From Pseudorasbora parva (Eukaryota > Chordata > Actinopteri > Cypriniformes > Gobionidae), in the NCBI RefSeq assembly GCF_024679245.1, contig NC_090179.1:6701820-6765819 (forward strand): DNA of 64,000 nucleotides, given 5' to 3'. Position 1 is the first letter of the stretch. The number at the start of each line of letters is the position of its first letter. The notes under the pieces were generated by a model, which did no database searches, was not told the origin of the DNA, and saw only the letters and a program-made list of their open reading frames with translations. The position numbers and the translations under genes were made by a program. This document shows, in pieces, positions 1-11,972 of the stretch.

Positions 1-139
1 AAACTAAAAAACATGCAAAGCTGGATGAAACAGTCACACCTGTGCACCAAATACTTTATCTGCCACTCTGTTCACAGTGCTGTGTCAGAGGAATTGAATT
101 CAGAGGAATCGCTAGCAAGCAGCTGGGGCGATTGAAGAT

Positions 140-260
140 AGGGATGGGACGATACACTTAAACTCACGATACGATGCACCTCGATATGCCAGGGTTACGA
201 TACGATACGTCACGTCACGATACGATATCAAAAAATAAAAAAAATAAGAAAATATTACTG
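140..260. repeat. hAT-like terminal fragment
   Basis: Begins with AGGGATGGGACGATAC and continues with repeated CGATACGAT-type words, a composition typical of ends of fish hAT-type non-autonomous elements. No second end or target duplication was identified, so boundaries are approximate. Confidence 0.4.
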
Positions 261-403
261 TATAACAACAACTTATTGGACTTGACGGAGGTAGACTTGT
301 TTCATGGTCAGCTGTCCCTTCGGTAGGCTCGTTTTCTCCGGGGCCGTCTTCACATTTTTATGGTGACATTGAAGGTGGTGGTTCATATTTGATGTGTTAG
401 ATG

Positions 404-480
404 TGGGGCTGTCAATCGATTAAAATATTGAATCGCTATTAACTGTATGATTGTCAGAATTAGACAAGATTATACATCAC
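404..480. repeat. GGGCTGTCAATCGATT-type repeat end
   Basis: GGGGCTGTCAATCGATTAAA followed by AT-rich sequence resembles the start of the repeat at 24579 (AGGGCTGTCAGTCGATTTAA). It is a single end and a degenerate copy. The rest of 1-969 shows no gene that I can support; the short ORFs there lack recognisable domains. Confidence 0.4.
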
Positions 481-969
481 ATAAAACTAACTATGAGCAA
501 TTTTCTTTTTTTATAATAGTGTTTGCATTGCTTTCATGCAATTACTTTACCCTAAATACTTTAGTCTAAATATCTAAAAATTCTTAAATCAATATGCATT
601 TACTAGATAAATAAAATGACATGATATTTTTTCTTGTTTTGTTGAAAATAAAATCAAAATGGAGTTTTTGCTTAAAACAGGCAAAATGATCTGCCAATGA
701 ATGGGGTGAGAAAAATAATCTTGTTTCTGATTGAAATCTTGTTTCCTGTTTCCGTCCCAAACAGAAATACTCTCTTGACTTGATGTTTGAAGAGAGAGTG
801 TGTGCGTGTGTTTGTGCGTGCGTGTGGTTTGCGCTTATTTCCACCAATCGGACGGGCCAAGTATTAAAAAAAATAAAGTCAATCACAGATGGATGAGAGA
901 TTAATCATTGGTTTGTTTGATAAATACGTTTTGAGACGGAGTCCCATCAGACAATTATTCCGGCCGCTT

Positions 970-1565
970 TTAAAGGTCCCGTTCTTCGCGTGTTTTCGAA
1001 GCTTTGATTTTGTTTACAGTGTGCAATATAACATGAGTTCATGTTTTGCGTGTAAAAAAACCCAGTATTTTTCACACAATTTACTTATCTGTACAGCGCT
1101 GTTTCCTCTGTCCTAAAAGCGGCCTGATGATTTCCTTGTTCTATGAAGTCCCTCCTTCAGAAACACGTAACGAGTTCTGATTGGGCCAGCGCTTCCCGTG
1201 TTGTGATTGGACAGCAGCTTAGCGCACTTTGCCCGGAAAGGTCCCGCCTCTTACCATAACGGGGAGATGCAAGCGCTGAATGTGGGAGAGCAACAACACC
1301 ACGCCCCCTATTTTGCGTGTTCTTGTGGGCGGAGGGTTAGTCAACAAACGGTTCTAGTTGCGTCATCACAGCAGGAAGTGCAGGGGTGTAGTCCAAACCG
1401 TCCGCTCGCTGTAGGCTTTGAAAGGGAACTTCTGTTAAATAAAATATCTTGCTTGGCATTGAACTTTGAGCTTTATAATTTTACAGGTATTATTTATGCT
1501 CTAACAGCAACATTACACACTAACTAAAGTTTGAAAGATGGGATCGCGAAGAACAGGACCTTTAA
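970..1565. mobile_element. TTAA-flanked MITE (596 bp)
   Basis: The left end reads TTAAAGGTCCCGTTCTTCGCG and the right end reads CGCGAAGAACAGGACCTTTAA, so inverted termini of about 20 bp abut TTAA on both sides. TTAA duplication is known for piggyBac and Kolobok transposons; which superfamily this belongs to cannot be decided here. The 1207-1527 ORF inside has no recognisable domain. Confidence 0.65.
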
Positions 1566-3174
1566 AGCAGTCCCTCCCTCATGTGAAGTGACAGGAGCTG
1601 AAGCTCATTAAATATGCAAATCTTCTCCAATCCTAGCCGTGGGCGTTTACTTTCAAGTCTCCAGTGCGTCACGCCCCTCAAAACCCAGCGTTCAGGAGAG
1701 AGCCTCAAAACCACAAATAGCCTGTTACTTATGAGTTATGATGTTTTTTAATGTAAAAACCATGCAAACATCATAAGTTGAACTTAGACAACAGTATAAA
1801 AAAATCCAGTTCACGACACCTTTAAATCTGCAGTGTAAGGATGCTTTCCTGTCACATATCACACATAGACACTTATCCCCACAATAAGCAGAGCAAAATC
1901 AGGGTAATTGGCAAAAATCTAGACAATCTAGTGTCAATATAGCTCTGTCAATCGGTTGATTCTTAAGCTGTGTGTACAGCGACAAAGCAAAAATTGTTTA
2001 ATGCATTTACATGACCACGTTTGTCGCCTTAAGCATAATCGGTTTAAAAACGTGCATGCAAAAGCACTCATGGACTAGACAAAGTGACAAGAACAGCGAA
2101 CATGGACTCATAGACTTTGTGTACCCGCACAAGTGAGGACTTGCTGTTTGGGACAGGGCTACAGACAGCATTTTGTCCATTTGTGACAAGTGGGAATGCT
2201 TTGGAGAAATACAAATGTTTGAATTAAAAATGTTCAAGCTTAGCTACTGAATCATTATATGAATTATTAGGCTATTATTTACTAAACCATTTTTGTTGTT
2301 GTTTTTTTTAATTCAAGTAACATTTTCCTTTCCCAGCCCTATTCCTGTCTGTCTCTTAAGCCAGGTGATGTATGGGAGAGAGATGTCCTTCACAAAACAT
2401 GTCCTTCAACCATGAGGAAGTCCTACAGTTTGTTTTCTCTCTTTAAAAGCTCAGGAGTGACTATAATGTCTGGCATTGAGGAAGACCTTTGCCAATGACA
2501 TTAGTCAAGGCTAAGCAAGCAATAAACATTCTCTGCAAATCCTGCGTCAGCAGTGTGAAGTACGGCCTAAGAAAACACTGAATGGTTTTAAAAGAGGACA
2601 GTCGAGGTTTAGCAGGAAGATTACAATGATAAACCAGCCAATTTAATTTCTCAAAATACTCCTTTTATCCGAGTTATACCTCAAATGCTAATAATTTTTA
2701 TTACAAATTACAAATTCTACATATGCTTCTAATAAGCTCCTTAAAAATAAAATAAAATAAAATTTCGATTTTGAGGTAAAATATGACCCAACAATTTCTG
2801 GACAGTTTGATTCTCACAGATCATACAATGACCTGTATAAAATAATAAATAATAATAAAAAAAGATATCCAAGATTTTTAACAAGGGAAGATTTTTTTAA
2901 TTTTACATTATACTGTAATAAGAAATTATAATGTTGATGGTGATGATCAGTGTTGTATTTGCTTGGGATCTTGGATCTTGAATATTATTCATATTCAAAT
3001 TTCTGATCTAACCAGGTCAGAAGTGTGATAAAAGAAAACATTTGTTAAAACAATGACAAGCCAGAATATAAAATAAGATAATTGGCTGATTTTAAGTTAG
3101 TCAAAATATCCACAACTTTCCCGAACTCTGACCTTTGCCATGATCGCTATGGCAACATAGAACAAGCCGGTAAC
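1566..3174. other. Intronic or intergenic sequence without recognised gene
   Basis: Contains another TTAA-type repeat end at about 1800-1825 (CACGACACCTTTAA) and AT-rich sequence. If the por assignment is right, this is intron downstream of its first coding exon. No downstream por exon (flavodoxin-domain coding sequence) was found on the minus strand here. Confidence 0.5.
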
Positions 3175-6100
3175 GAACTCTTGGTTGACGTTAGTCTGTA
3201 CTGTTCTCAGCTGAACTCTTGGTTGACGTTAGTCTGTACTGTTCTCAGCTGAACTCTTGGTTGACGTTAGTCTGTACTGTAATCAGCTGAACTCTTGGTT
3301 GACGTTAGTCTGTACTGTTCTCAGCTGAACTCTTGGTTGACGTTAGTCTGTACTGTTCTCAGCTGAACTCTTGGTTGACGTTAGTCTGTACTGTAATCAG
3401 CTGAACGCTTGGTTGACGTTAGTCTGTACTGTTCTCAGCTGAACTCTTGGTTGACGTTAGTCTGTACTGTTCTCAGCTGAACTCTTGGTTGACGTTAGTC
3501 TGTACTGTTCTCAGCTGAACTCTTGGTTGACGTTAGTCTGTACTGTTCTCAGCTGAACTCTTGGTTGACGTTAGTCTGTACTGTTCTCAGCTGAACTCTT
3601 TGTTGACGTTAGTCTGTATTGTTCTCAGCTGAACTCTTGGTTGACGTTAGTCTGTACTGTTCTCAGCTGAACTCTTGGTTGACGTTAGTCTGTACAGTAA
3701 TCAGCTGAACTCTTGGCTGACGTTAGTCTGTACTGTTCTCAGCTGAACGCTTGGTTGACGTTAGTCTGTACTGTAATCAGCTGAACTCTTGGCTGACGTT
3801 AGTCTGTACTGTTCTCAGCTGAACTCTTTGTTGACGTTAGTCTGTATTGTTCTCAGCTGAACTCTTGGTTGACGTTAGTCTGTACTGTTCTCAGCTGAAC
3901 TCTTGGTTGACGTTAGTCTGTACAGTAATCAGCTGAACTCTTGGCTGACGTTAGTCTGTACTGTTCTCAGCTGAACGCTTGGTTGACGTTAGTCTGTACT
4001 GTAATCAGCTGAACTCTTGGCTGACGTTAGTCTGTACTGTTCTCAGCGGAACTCTTGGCTGACGTTAGTCTGTACTGTTCTCAGCTGAACGCTTGGTTGA
4101 CGTTAGTCTGTACTGTAATCAGCTGAACTCTTGGTTGACGTTAGTCTGTACTGTCCTCAGCTGAACTCTTGGTTGACGTTAGTCTGTACTGTTCTCAGCT
4201 GAACTCTTGGTTGACGTTAGTCTGTACTGTTCTCAGCGGAACTCTTGGTTGACGTTAGTCTGTACTGTTCTCAGCGGAACTCTTGGTTGACGTTAGTCTG
4301 TACTGTTCTCAGCGGAACTCTTGGTTGACGTTAGTCTGTACTGTTCTCAGCTGAACTCCTGGTTGACGTTAGTCTGTACTGTTCTCAGCTGAACTCTTGG
4401 TTGACGTTAGTCTGTACTGTTCTCAGCTGAACTCTTGGTTGACGTTAGTCTGTACTGTTCTCAGCTGAACTCTTGGTTGACGTTAGTCTGTACTGTTCTC
4501 AGCTGAACTCTTGGTTGACGTTAGTCTGTACTGTTCTCAGCTGAACTCTTGGTTGACGTTAGTCTGTACTGTTCTCAGCTGAACTCTTGGTTGACGTTAG
4601 TCTGTACTGTTCTCAGCTGAACTCTTGGTTGACGTTAGTCTGTACTGTAATCAGCTGAACTCTTGGTTGACGTTAGTCTGTACTGTTCTCAGCTGAACTC
4701 CTGGTTGACGTTAGTCTGTACTGTTCTCAGCTGAACTCTTTGTTGACGTTAGTCTGTATTGTTCTCAGCTGAACTCTTGGTTGACGTTAGTCTGTACTGT
4801 TCTCAGCTGAACTCTTGGTTGACGTTAGTCTGTACTGTTCTCAGCTGAACTCTTGGTTGACGTTAGTCTGTACTGTTCTCAGCTGAACTCTTGGTTGACG
4901 TTAGTCTGTACTGTAATCAGCGGAACTCTTGGTTGACGTTAGTCTGTACTGTTCTCAGCTGAACGCTTGGTTGACGTTAGTCTGTACTGTTCTCAGCTGA
5001 ACTCTTGGTTGACGTTAGTCTGTACTGTTCTCAGCTGAACTCTTGGTTGACGTTAGTCTGTACTGTTCTCAGCGGAACTCTTGGTTGACGTTAGTCTGTA
5101 CTGTTCTCAGCTGAACGCTTGGTTGACGTTAGTCTGTACTGTTCTCAGCTGAACTCTTGGTTGACGTTAGTCTGTACTGTTCTTAGCGGAACTCTTGGTT
5201 GACGTTAGTCTGTACTGTTCTCAGCTGAACTCTTGGTTGACGTTAGTCAGTACTGTTCTCAGCTGAACGCTTGGTTGACGTTAGTCTGTACTGTTCTCAG
5301 CTGAACTCTTGGTTGACGTTAGTCTGTACTGTTCTTAGCGGAACTCTTGGTTGACGTTAGTCTGTACTGTTCTCAGCTGAACTCCTGGTTGACGTTAGTC
5401 TGTACTGTTCTCAGCTGAACTCTTGGTTGACGTTAGTCTGTACTGTAATCAGCTGAACTCTTGGTTGACGTTAGTCTGTACTGTAATCAGCTGAACTCTT
5501 GGTTGACGTTAGTCTGTACTGTTCTCAGCTGAACTCTTGGTAGACGTTAGTCTGTACTGTTCTCAGCTAAACTCTTGGTTGACGTTAGTCTGTACTGTTC
5601 TCAGCTGAACTCTTGGTTGACGTTAGTCTGTACTGTTCTCAGCTGAACTCTTTGTTGACGTTAGTCTGTATTGTTCTCAGCTGAACTCTTGGTTGACGTT
5701 AGTCTGTACTGTTCTCAGCTGAACTCTTGGTTGACGTTAGTCTGTACTGTTCTCAGCTGAACTCTTGGTTGACGTTAGTCTGTACTGTTCTCAGCTGAAC
5801 TCTTGGTTGACGTTAGTCTGTACTGTTCTCAGCTGAACGCTTGGTTGACGTTAGTCTGTACTGTTCTCAGCTGAACTCTTTGTTGACGTTAGTCTGTACT
5901 GTTCTCAGCTGAACGATTGGTTGACGTTAGTCTGTACTGTTCTCAGCTGAACTCTTGGTTGACGTTAGTCTGTACTGTTCTCAGCTGAATGCTTGGTTGA
6001 CGTTAGTCTGTACTGTTCTCAGCTGAACTCTTGGTTGACGTTAGTTTGTACTGTTCTCAGCTGAACTCTTGGTTGACGTTAGTTTGTACTGTTCTCAGCT

Positions 6101-7126
6101 GAACTCTTGGTTGACGTTAGTCTGTACTGTTCTCAGCTGAACTCTTGGTTGACGTTAGTCTGTACTGTTCTCAGCTGAACGCTTGGTTGACGTTAGTCTG
6201 TACTGTTCTCAGCTGAACGCTTGGTTGACGTTAGTCTGTACTGTTCTCAGCTGAACTCTTGGTTGACGTTAGTCTGTACTGTTCTCAGCTGAACTCTTGG
6301 TTGACGTTAGTCTGTACTGTTCTCAGCTGAACTCTTGGTTGACGTTAGTCTGTACAGTAATCAGCTGAACTCTTGGCTGACGTTAGTCTGTACTGTTCTC
6401 AGCTGAACGCTTGGTTGACGTTAGTCTGTACTGTAATCAGCTGAACTCTTGGCTGACGTTAGTCTGTACTGTAATCAGCTGAACTCTTGGTTGACGTTAG
6501 TCTGTACTGTTCTCAGCTGAACTCTTGGTAGACGTTAGTCTGTACTGTTCTCAGCTAAACTCTTGGTTGACGTTAGTCTGTACTGTTCTCAGCTGAACTC
6601 TTGGTTGACGTTAGTCTGTACTGTTCTCAGCTGAACTCTTTGTTGACGTTAGTCTGTATTGTTCTCAGCTGAACTCTTGGTTGACGTTAGTCTGTACTGT
6701 TCTCAGCTGAACTCTTGGTTGACGTTAGTCTGTACTGTTCTCAGCTGAACTCTTGGTTGACGTTAGTCTGTACTGTTCTCAGCTGAACTCTTGGTTGACG
6801 TTAGTCTGTACTGTTCTCAGCTGAACGCTTGGTTGACGTTAGTCTGTACTGTTCTCAGCTGAACTCTTGGTTGACGTTAGTCTGTACTGTTCTCAGCTGA
6901 ACTCTTGGTTGACGTTAGTCTGTACTGTTCTCAGCTGAACGCTTGGTTGACGTTAGTCTGTACTGTTCTCAGCTGAACTCTTGGTTGACGTTAGTCTGTA
7001 CTGTTCTCAGCTGAACTCTTGGTTGACGTTAGTCTGTACTGTTCTCAGCTGAACGCTTGGTTGACGTTAGTCTGTACTGTAATCAGCTGAACTCTTGGTT
7101 GACGTTAGTCTGTAATGTTTTCAGCT
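3175..7126. repeat. 38-bp minisatellite, 104 units
   Basis: Tandem array with consensus unit GAACTCTTGGTTGACGTTAG followed by TCTGTACTGTTCTCAGCT (38 bp). The 3952 bp divide by 38 into exactly 104 units, and every variant unit checked sits in the same register, so variation is by substitution rather than indel. Recurrent variants are CGCTT for CTCTT, TTTGTTGAC, GGCTGAC, GTAATC for GTTCTC, CAGCGGAAC and TATTG. Most units contain the E-box word CAGCTG inside the palindrome TCAGCTGA, and a TGACGT half-site. The last unit is diverged, as usual at array edges. There are no spacers, so this is not a CRISPR array. It probably lies in a por intron. Confidence 0.97.
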
Positions 7127-7639
7127 TGGTTGTATTATCAGGATTCAGGAGTAGACTTTTACAACAACGCTTCAGGCAAAATGATCACATGTCCCAGATG
7201 GTCGCATGGATCTGACTATCTTACAAGAAATTACTAATATCTGTAGCGCTAAGCGATTCACCTGAGTTATGCGGTGCAGACATTTTGCCACTGTGTGGTA
7301 GGCTTGGCTGTTCCTATGAACATGCGAGAGTTACCTTTTGTCCATACGCCTGTAAATCGATTTTATTTTATGTTATAACAAATGTTTATTTGTTTTCTAT
7401 TTATTTTATGATATTTTATTTACGATAGGGATGCACCGAATCCAAGATTCGGGTTCGGATTCGGTCGAATATTGGGCTTTTTGACTGGGTTCGTTTTCTG
7501 CCGAACCTTAGAATTTTTTTCCACCGAACCGAACCCGCTTGCACTACGCGATACTGGTCGAACATGATGCCGCGGTTGATTATGGCAACGTGTTTACTAG
7601 GTGGACCGTTCGAATGCAGTAGGCTGTGAGAGAGTGAAA

Positions 7640-7768
7640 ATGGAACTCGTGAACAGAAAATGTATTGTTTGGCAGTACTTTCAGTCACAAGAAGGCAATT
7701 CAAGTCCAGCTATATGTTCAATTTGCAATGCCGATTTGTCTCATGGTGGCATGAACCCTAAACAATAG
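7640..7768 (+). pseudogene. hAT transposase N-terminal BED zinc-finger remnant
   Basis: A 42-residue reading frame starts at ATG 7640 and ends at TAG 7766. It shows the BED-type pattern V-W-x-Y-F (residues 10-14) and C-S-I-C (26-29), then an S-x-G-G stretch as in hAT transposases. The histidine half of the finger and the catalytic RNase H-like region are missing because a nested repeat begins directly after the stop. It is a fossil of the protein that once mobilised this element, not a functional gene. Confidence 0.7.
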
Positions 7769-7769
7769 C

Positions 7770-8500
7770 CGCTGGATGTCCGGTTCGTGAACGAATCGTT
7801 CTTTGTAACCAGATCTTTTTAGTGATCTGGTCGAACCAGTTCACCAAATCGGACTGAATCGTTCTAAACGGTTCGCGTCTCAAATCAGCGCTGATCCCAC
7901 AAGTTACTATAGTTACTCACTTTCTGACATGAGTGACAGTCCCTCAGACTAGAAATAAACTAATATCTTGAAGTATATGTTGTAACTCCAACAGTTCACT
8001 GAACTGAGACATGTTTTGCTGAGAGAACCGGTGAGCTGAGATACTGCATGCGTGATAGCGCCGTCTTGAACCGAACTGTTTCTCTCGGAGTGGGACGGCT
8101 GCTGTTTCTCTCGGAAAACTGATGCTGATAACATATGAGCACGGGTGAACCAAGGATTTGTGTAAGTTTATGTTATGTCAATGTAAGTTAATTCAATCTG
8201 TGTAAAACATCAGTATTTGCACGACAGCGGCTGTATTGAGTGCTTTTGCAAAACATGAATTAAAATGATGATGATGACGATGACGATAATAATTATTACT
8301 ATACTAAGTTTTGATTACAAATACTTTATATGAATGTGTTTGAATGTATTTTCATCCGCCGGGATGATATAAATGACGTCATTACGTAAAGACGTAAAAG
8401 AAGCGGTGATCCGTTTTTTTTAACTGGTTCATTGAAACGAACTGTCCGAAAGAACCGTTTTGCGGAAAGAACCGAACTTCCCATCCGAGAGAATATAATA
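7770..8500. repeat. Nested GAACGAATC-type repeat
   Basis: Sequence rich in GGTTCGTGAACGAATCGTTC-like palindromic words at the left and AAAGAACCGAACTTCCCATC at the right, placed inside the hAT element just after the transposase remnant. It looks like a second non-autonomous element. I could not define a clean target duplication, so edges are approximate. Confidence 0.5.
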
Positions 8501-8587
8501 AAATTAATTAAAATAAAAATACACTGCTGTGGACGTTGTTTATGTCATTAATGTGTTTACTGTGATAATGGACTAAGGATGGGAGTT

Positions 8588-8850
8588 GGATTCGGTTTCG
8601 GATTCGGCAGAATCTTAACCAGTGGTTTTGGTTTTCGGTTTCGGATTCGGCAGAATCTTAACCAGTGGATTCGGTATTCGGTTTTGGATTCGGCAGAATC
8701 TTAACCAGTGGATTCGGTATTCGGTTTCGGATTCGGCAGAATCTTAACCAGTGGTTTTGGTTTTCGGTTTTGGATTCGGCAGAATCTTAACCAGTGGATT
8801 CGGTATTCGGTTTTGGATTCGGCAGAATCTTAACCAGTGGATTCGGTTTT
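8588..8850 (+). repeat. Tandem repeat of about 57-60 bp inside the hAT element
   Basis: Roughly five copies of a unit containing GGATTCGGCAGAATCTTAAC then CAGTGG and TTCGGT-rich sequence, next to the right terminal inverted repeat. The units share words with the terminus itself (GGATTCGG), which suggests expansion of the subterminal region. Confidence 0.85.
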
Positions 8851-8896
8851 TGGCCAAACCTCAAAAATCTGGATTCGGTGCATCCCTAATTTACGA

Positions 8897-9356
8897 TTTA
8901 TATGCGTCCAGTGTGAGCACTGCATAACCGTTATGCGTGCTAAACCGGAACCGAGATACCGTCAACAGGAAGTTTCGAGTGTCCTGGCGACGCTCAATAA
9001 GACTTGCAGGAAAGTTGTGGATACTATTATGAGCGCTATTTCCGCATAATGATGCACAGACATCAATACTTAACATACAAAACACAACAATTATGAAAAT
9101 AAGTTCAGCAGCACAGATAAAACCAACAAGGATCAAGAAACTCCACAGCGTAATCTATTCATGCCGCACTGCATGCTGGGTATCTTCATAGTACACATGC
9201 ACTGTAGAAATACAGTCTGATAGTCCAGTGCAGTCAGACACAAGAGAAGTCCAACCGAGGCATTACTGTGAAAGTCATGCAGTTATTAACCTGGAATATA
9301 CTGTCATTTCACACAAATTTTTTTTAGCAGTGCACATAAACATGTCAGGTACTTAC
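8897..9356. other. por intron, no further gene seen
   Basis: Single-copy-looking sequence between the hAT target site and the por coding exon. The short ORFs overlapping here on both strands have no recognisable domain. Confidence 0.4.
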
Positions 9357-9549
9357 GGCGTCTCTAGTTTTTTAAACTCTGGGATGGGTTCAGGCTTTTT
9401 GCGGAATATCAGCCAGTAGATGAGCAGGCCAGCGATGAGAGTGAAGAGGAAGAGGTCCAGGTTACTGAAGAAGGGCTCGTCCTCATCCATCAGCTCCGAA
9501 TGAGTGGAGGGATCGGGCTGCGCGTCTGCCATTATTCACCAGAGCACAG
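9357..9549 (-). CDS. por: por, first coding exon (NADPH-cytochrome P450 reductase)
   Basis: POR transfers electrons from NADPH through FAD and FMN to microsomal cytochromes P450, heme oxygenase and squalene monooxygenase, anchored to the ER by an N-terminal helix. This exon encodes exactly that anchor. Translation starts at the minus-strand ATG at 9532, after 17 nt of 5'UTR. An acidic stretch (residues 16-19, DEDE) precedes a hydrophobic helix at about 25-43, ending LLIYWLIF, then RKK and PEFKKLE, as in vertebrate POR. The exon is bounded by an acceptor (TTGCTGCAG, AG at 9551-9550) and a donor (GTAAGT at 9356-9351), and ends in phase 2 (176 coding nt). The following exons (FMN, FAD and NADPH domains) must lie left of the window. 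Identification rests on the helix and flanking motif plus splice signals; the N-terminus itself is variable between species. Confidence 0.85.
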
Positions 9550-9784
9550 CTGCAGCAAGAGAAAAGATACCATTACATTTTACAGCCAAATGATTCGTTT
9601 ACAGGGATGCAAATGTTGTGATTTTAAAAAAAGGACATTTTGGCCAACGCATTAACATCTGTACTTCTCATCCATGTGAAGTGTTATCTGCACATTTAGT
9701 AACCTTGCATGAGCAGTTTTATCTAAGGCAAAAAAAAAATAGCAAAAGGTAGCTGGAGTGAAGTGCGGAGGATCGGGGTGAAGT

Positions 9785-10535
9785 GTGGAAATTTGGTGGA
9801 GGATCGGTGATGATCTGGGGGTGCTTTCGCAAGGCTGGAATCGGGCAGATTTGTCTTTGTGAAGGACGCACGAATCAAACCACGTACAAGCCTGGAAGAA
9901 AACTTGCTTCTTTCGGCTCTGACAATGTTCCCCAACTCTTGAGGACTGTTTTTTTCCAGCAGGGCAATGCTCCATGCCACACAGCCAGCCCAATCATGGT
10001 GTGGATGGAGGACCACCAGATCAAGACCCTGCCCAATCTCCAGACCTGAACCCCATTGAAAACCTCTGGAATGTGATCAAGAGGAAGATGGATGGTCACA
10101 AGCCATCAAACAAATCCGAGCTGTGTGAATTTTTGCACCAGGAGTGGCATAAAGTCACCCAACATCAATGTGAGAGACTGGTGGAGAGAATGCCAAGACG
10201 CATGAAAGCTGGGATTCAAAAAGCAGGTTTCTGAACTCTTCCTAAGTTAAAACATTAGTATTTTGTTGTTTAAAATGAGTTTGAACAATTTTTCTTCTCA
10301 TTATTCGAGGTCTGAAAACACTGCATCTTTTTTGTTATTTTGACCAGTTGTTGCTTTCGGCGAATAAATGCTAAAAATTACAATATTTTTAGTTGGAATT
10401 TGGGAAAATGTTGTCTGTAGTTTATAGAATAAAATAAAAATGTAAATGTTACCCAAACACATACCTACTGTATAAATAGTAAAACCAGAGAAACTGATAA
10501 TTTTGCAGTGGTCTCCTAATTTTTTCCAGAGCTGT
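9785..10535 (+). pseudogene. Tc1-like transposase C-terminal half, degraded
   Basis: Two overlapping frames (about 9783-10049 and 9974-10234) carry Tc1/mariner DDE motifs: GGGSVMIWGCF, then QQGNAPCHTA where the family has QQDN (the catalytic Asp is Gly here), and after a frameshift SPDLNPIENLWNVIK with the third acidic residue. The frame ends at about 10234 in KAGF followed by a stop. It is followed by a 3' untranslated part and an end sequence (CAGTGGTCTCCTAATTTTTT, then CCAGAGCTGTAG) like the terminal repeats of fish Tc1 elements. The 5' half, with the paired DNA-binding helices, is missing. Inactive. Confidence 0.85.
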
Positions 10536-11545
10536 AGTATGTTTTATTGATAAGGTTTTTAATGAATTTGGTCCTCCAATATAATGGTCTTAGGGCCAGA
10601 TTTACTAAACAAACTAGTGGGAAAAGGAGGGAAAAGTTCTGTGTGTTTGCTCTAAAGAGCAAAGACACAGCCGGATCATTTCCATAATGACCAACACAAT
10701 CTACATTGACAAGCGCAAAACTTCCGAAGTGAATCGATATAAGGTTTTATTTAAGAAAAATATAAATTTTTAAAGTGAAGTTAAATTACCCCATGATTTA
10801 CTCACCCTCTGATCAACACAATCAGAGTTATATTAATAAATATCCTGATGTTTCCAAGCTTTATAATGGCAGAGACGGGGTCCATTGAGTTTTAAGCTGA
10901 TGAAAGTGCATCACTCCATCATATAACTGCTCCACACGGCTCCGGGGGTTAATAAAGGCCTTCTGAAGCGAAGCCATGTGTTTGTGTAAGAAAAATATCC
11001 ATATTTAACTAGGGTTGGCTATCATTAGTTTATTTTACGATACTGGAGCCAAATCGATACTTCTGAAATGGCACCGGTGCCTAAATGGTGCCTGAACCAG
11101 TACTTTTATTTTTAATTTTTTAAAAGAGCCACAAAATGACAATGGATGACATTAAAGAATGGCTTTTTATTAAAACACAGATCTTTAAACTGAACAATTT
11201 ATAAAAGTTCAAAGTATATTTAAATATATAAATATAAATACATACAAAACAAAACATTTAAATAACAAATTCACAATTAAACCTAATCCACCTAACCCAA
11301 ATACAATTAGTATACAATTAGGTCTGCCACAAACAAACAAGCAAATCTTTTGCAGAAATATGACCATATTCTCTGTCCAAATATTTTAAAACCTATTGCC
11401 TTATTTAGAAGGTGACAGGTCATGCTTTTCACGGGACACTACCAGCCACAATAGTGCTGTGTGACAGATGTAACGTTTTTTAATATCGTTTCATGGGGTG
11501 AAATTCCTATTGATGCGTTCAGTTATGGTTACCTTTGTCACACGT
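10536..11545. other. Repeat-derived sequence without a gene
   Basis: Includes a segment from about 11011 (GGTTGGCTATCATTAGTTTA and CGATACTGGAGCCAAATCGA) that looks like a hAT-type terminal region, and AT-rich sequence. No matching second end was located and no coding potential was recognised. Confidence 0.35.
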
Positions 11546-11972
11546 TTAAAGGACAACTCCGGTGAGAAATGCCCCTAGGGGTAATTAACAGATAGTTACC
11601 GAGTAGATCGCTCTCTGGGATGCGCTTTCATGAAAATCGAATGTAAAGAGTTTTATCTCTAGAAACAGATTAGCTTGTAACGCGAGTGTATGGGGCACAG
11701 AATAAGTCAAATTAAATGGCTAGTTAATACCACTAACAAGGCCCAAAATAGCCCCACACTAACACGGCAGCATGATGAGGGTCCCTACATGCAAACCGAA
11801 GCATTGAGAACTGTGTAAGTGTACAATCAGTTTAATAAGAAGATGCTTTACAAACACAGTACATTACGTGTTTACAGACGGCAGCCATCTTGGAAAACAG
11901 TCTTGACCAGTCGAGCCACGAACGCTGTGTAAATTACCCCAAGGTTCATTTTTCACCGGAAATGTCTTTTAA
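11546..11972. mobile_element. TTAA MITE (427 bp)
   Basis: Left end TTAAAGGACAACTCCGGTGA and right end TCACCGGAAATGTCTTTTAA are imperfect inverted repeats abutting TTAA (11546-11549 and 11969-11972). It sits immediately upstream of the LINE endonuclease fragment. Non-coding. Confidence 0.7.

Larger units (their letters stand above)
7426..8888. mobile_element. hAT element, internally deleted, with 8-bp TSD
   Basis: Inverted ends TAGGGATGCACCGAATCCA and TGGATTCGGTGCATCCCTA are flanked by a perfect 8-bp duplication ATTTACGA at 7418-7425 and 8889-8896, the hallmark of hAT insertion. At 1463 bp it is too short for a full transposase. It retains a BED-finger start (7640-7768), a separate nested repeat (about 7770-8500) and a tandem block near its right end (8588-8850). 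Confidence 0.93.

Noticed and set aside
3175..7126. CRISPR-like regular repeats
   Set aside because: Units are contiguous without spacers and the genome is vertebrate. It is a minisatellite.
1..9350. Further por exons to the left of the ATG exon
   Set aside because: No flavodoxin-domain coding sequence was found on the minus strand; the region is minisatellite, a hAT and MITEs.
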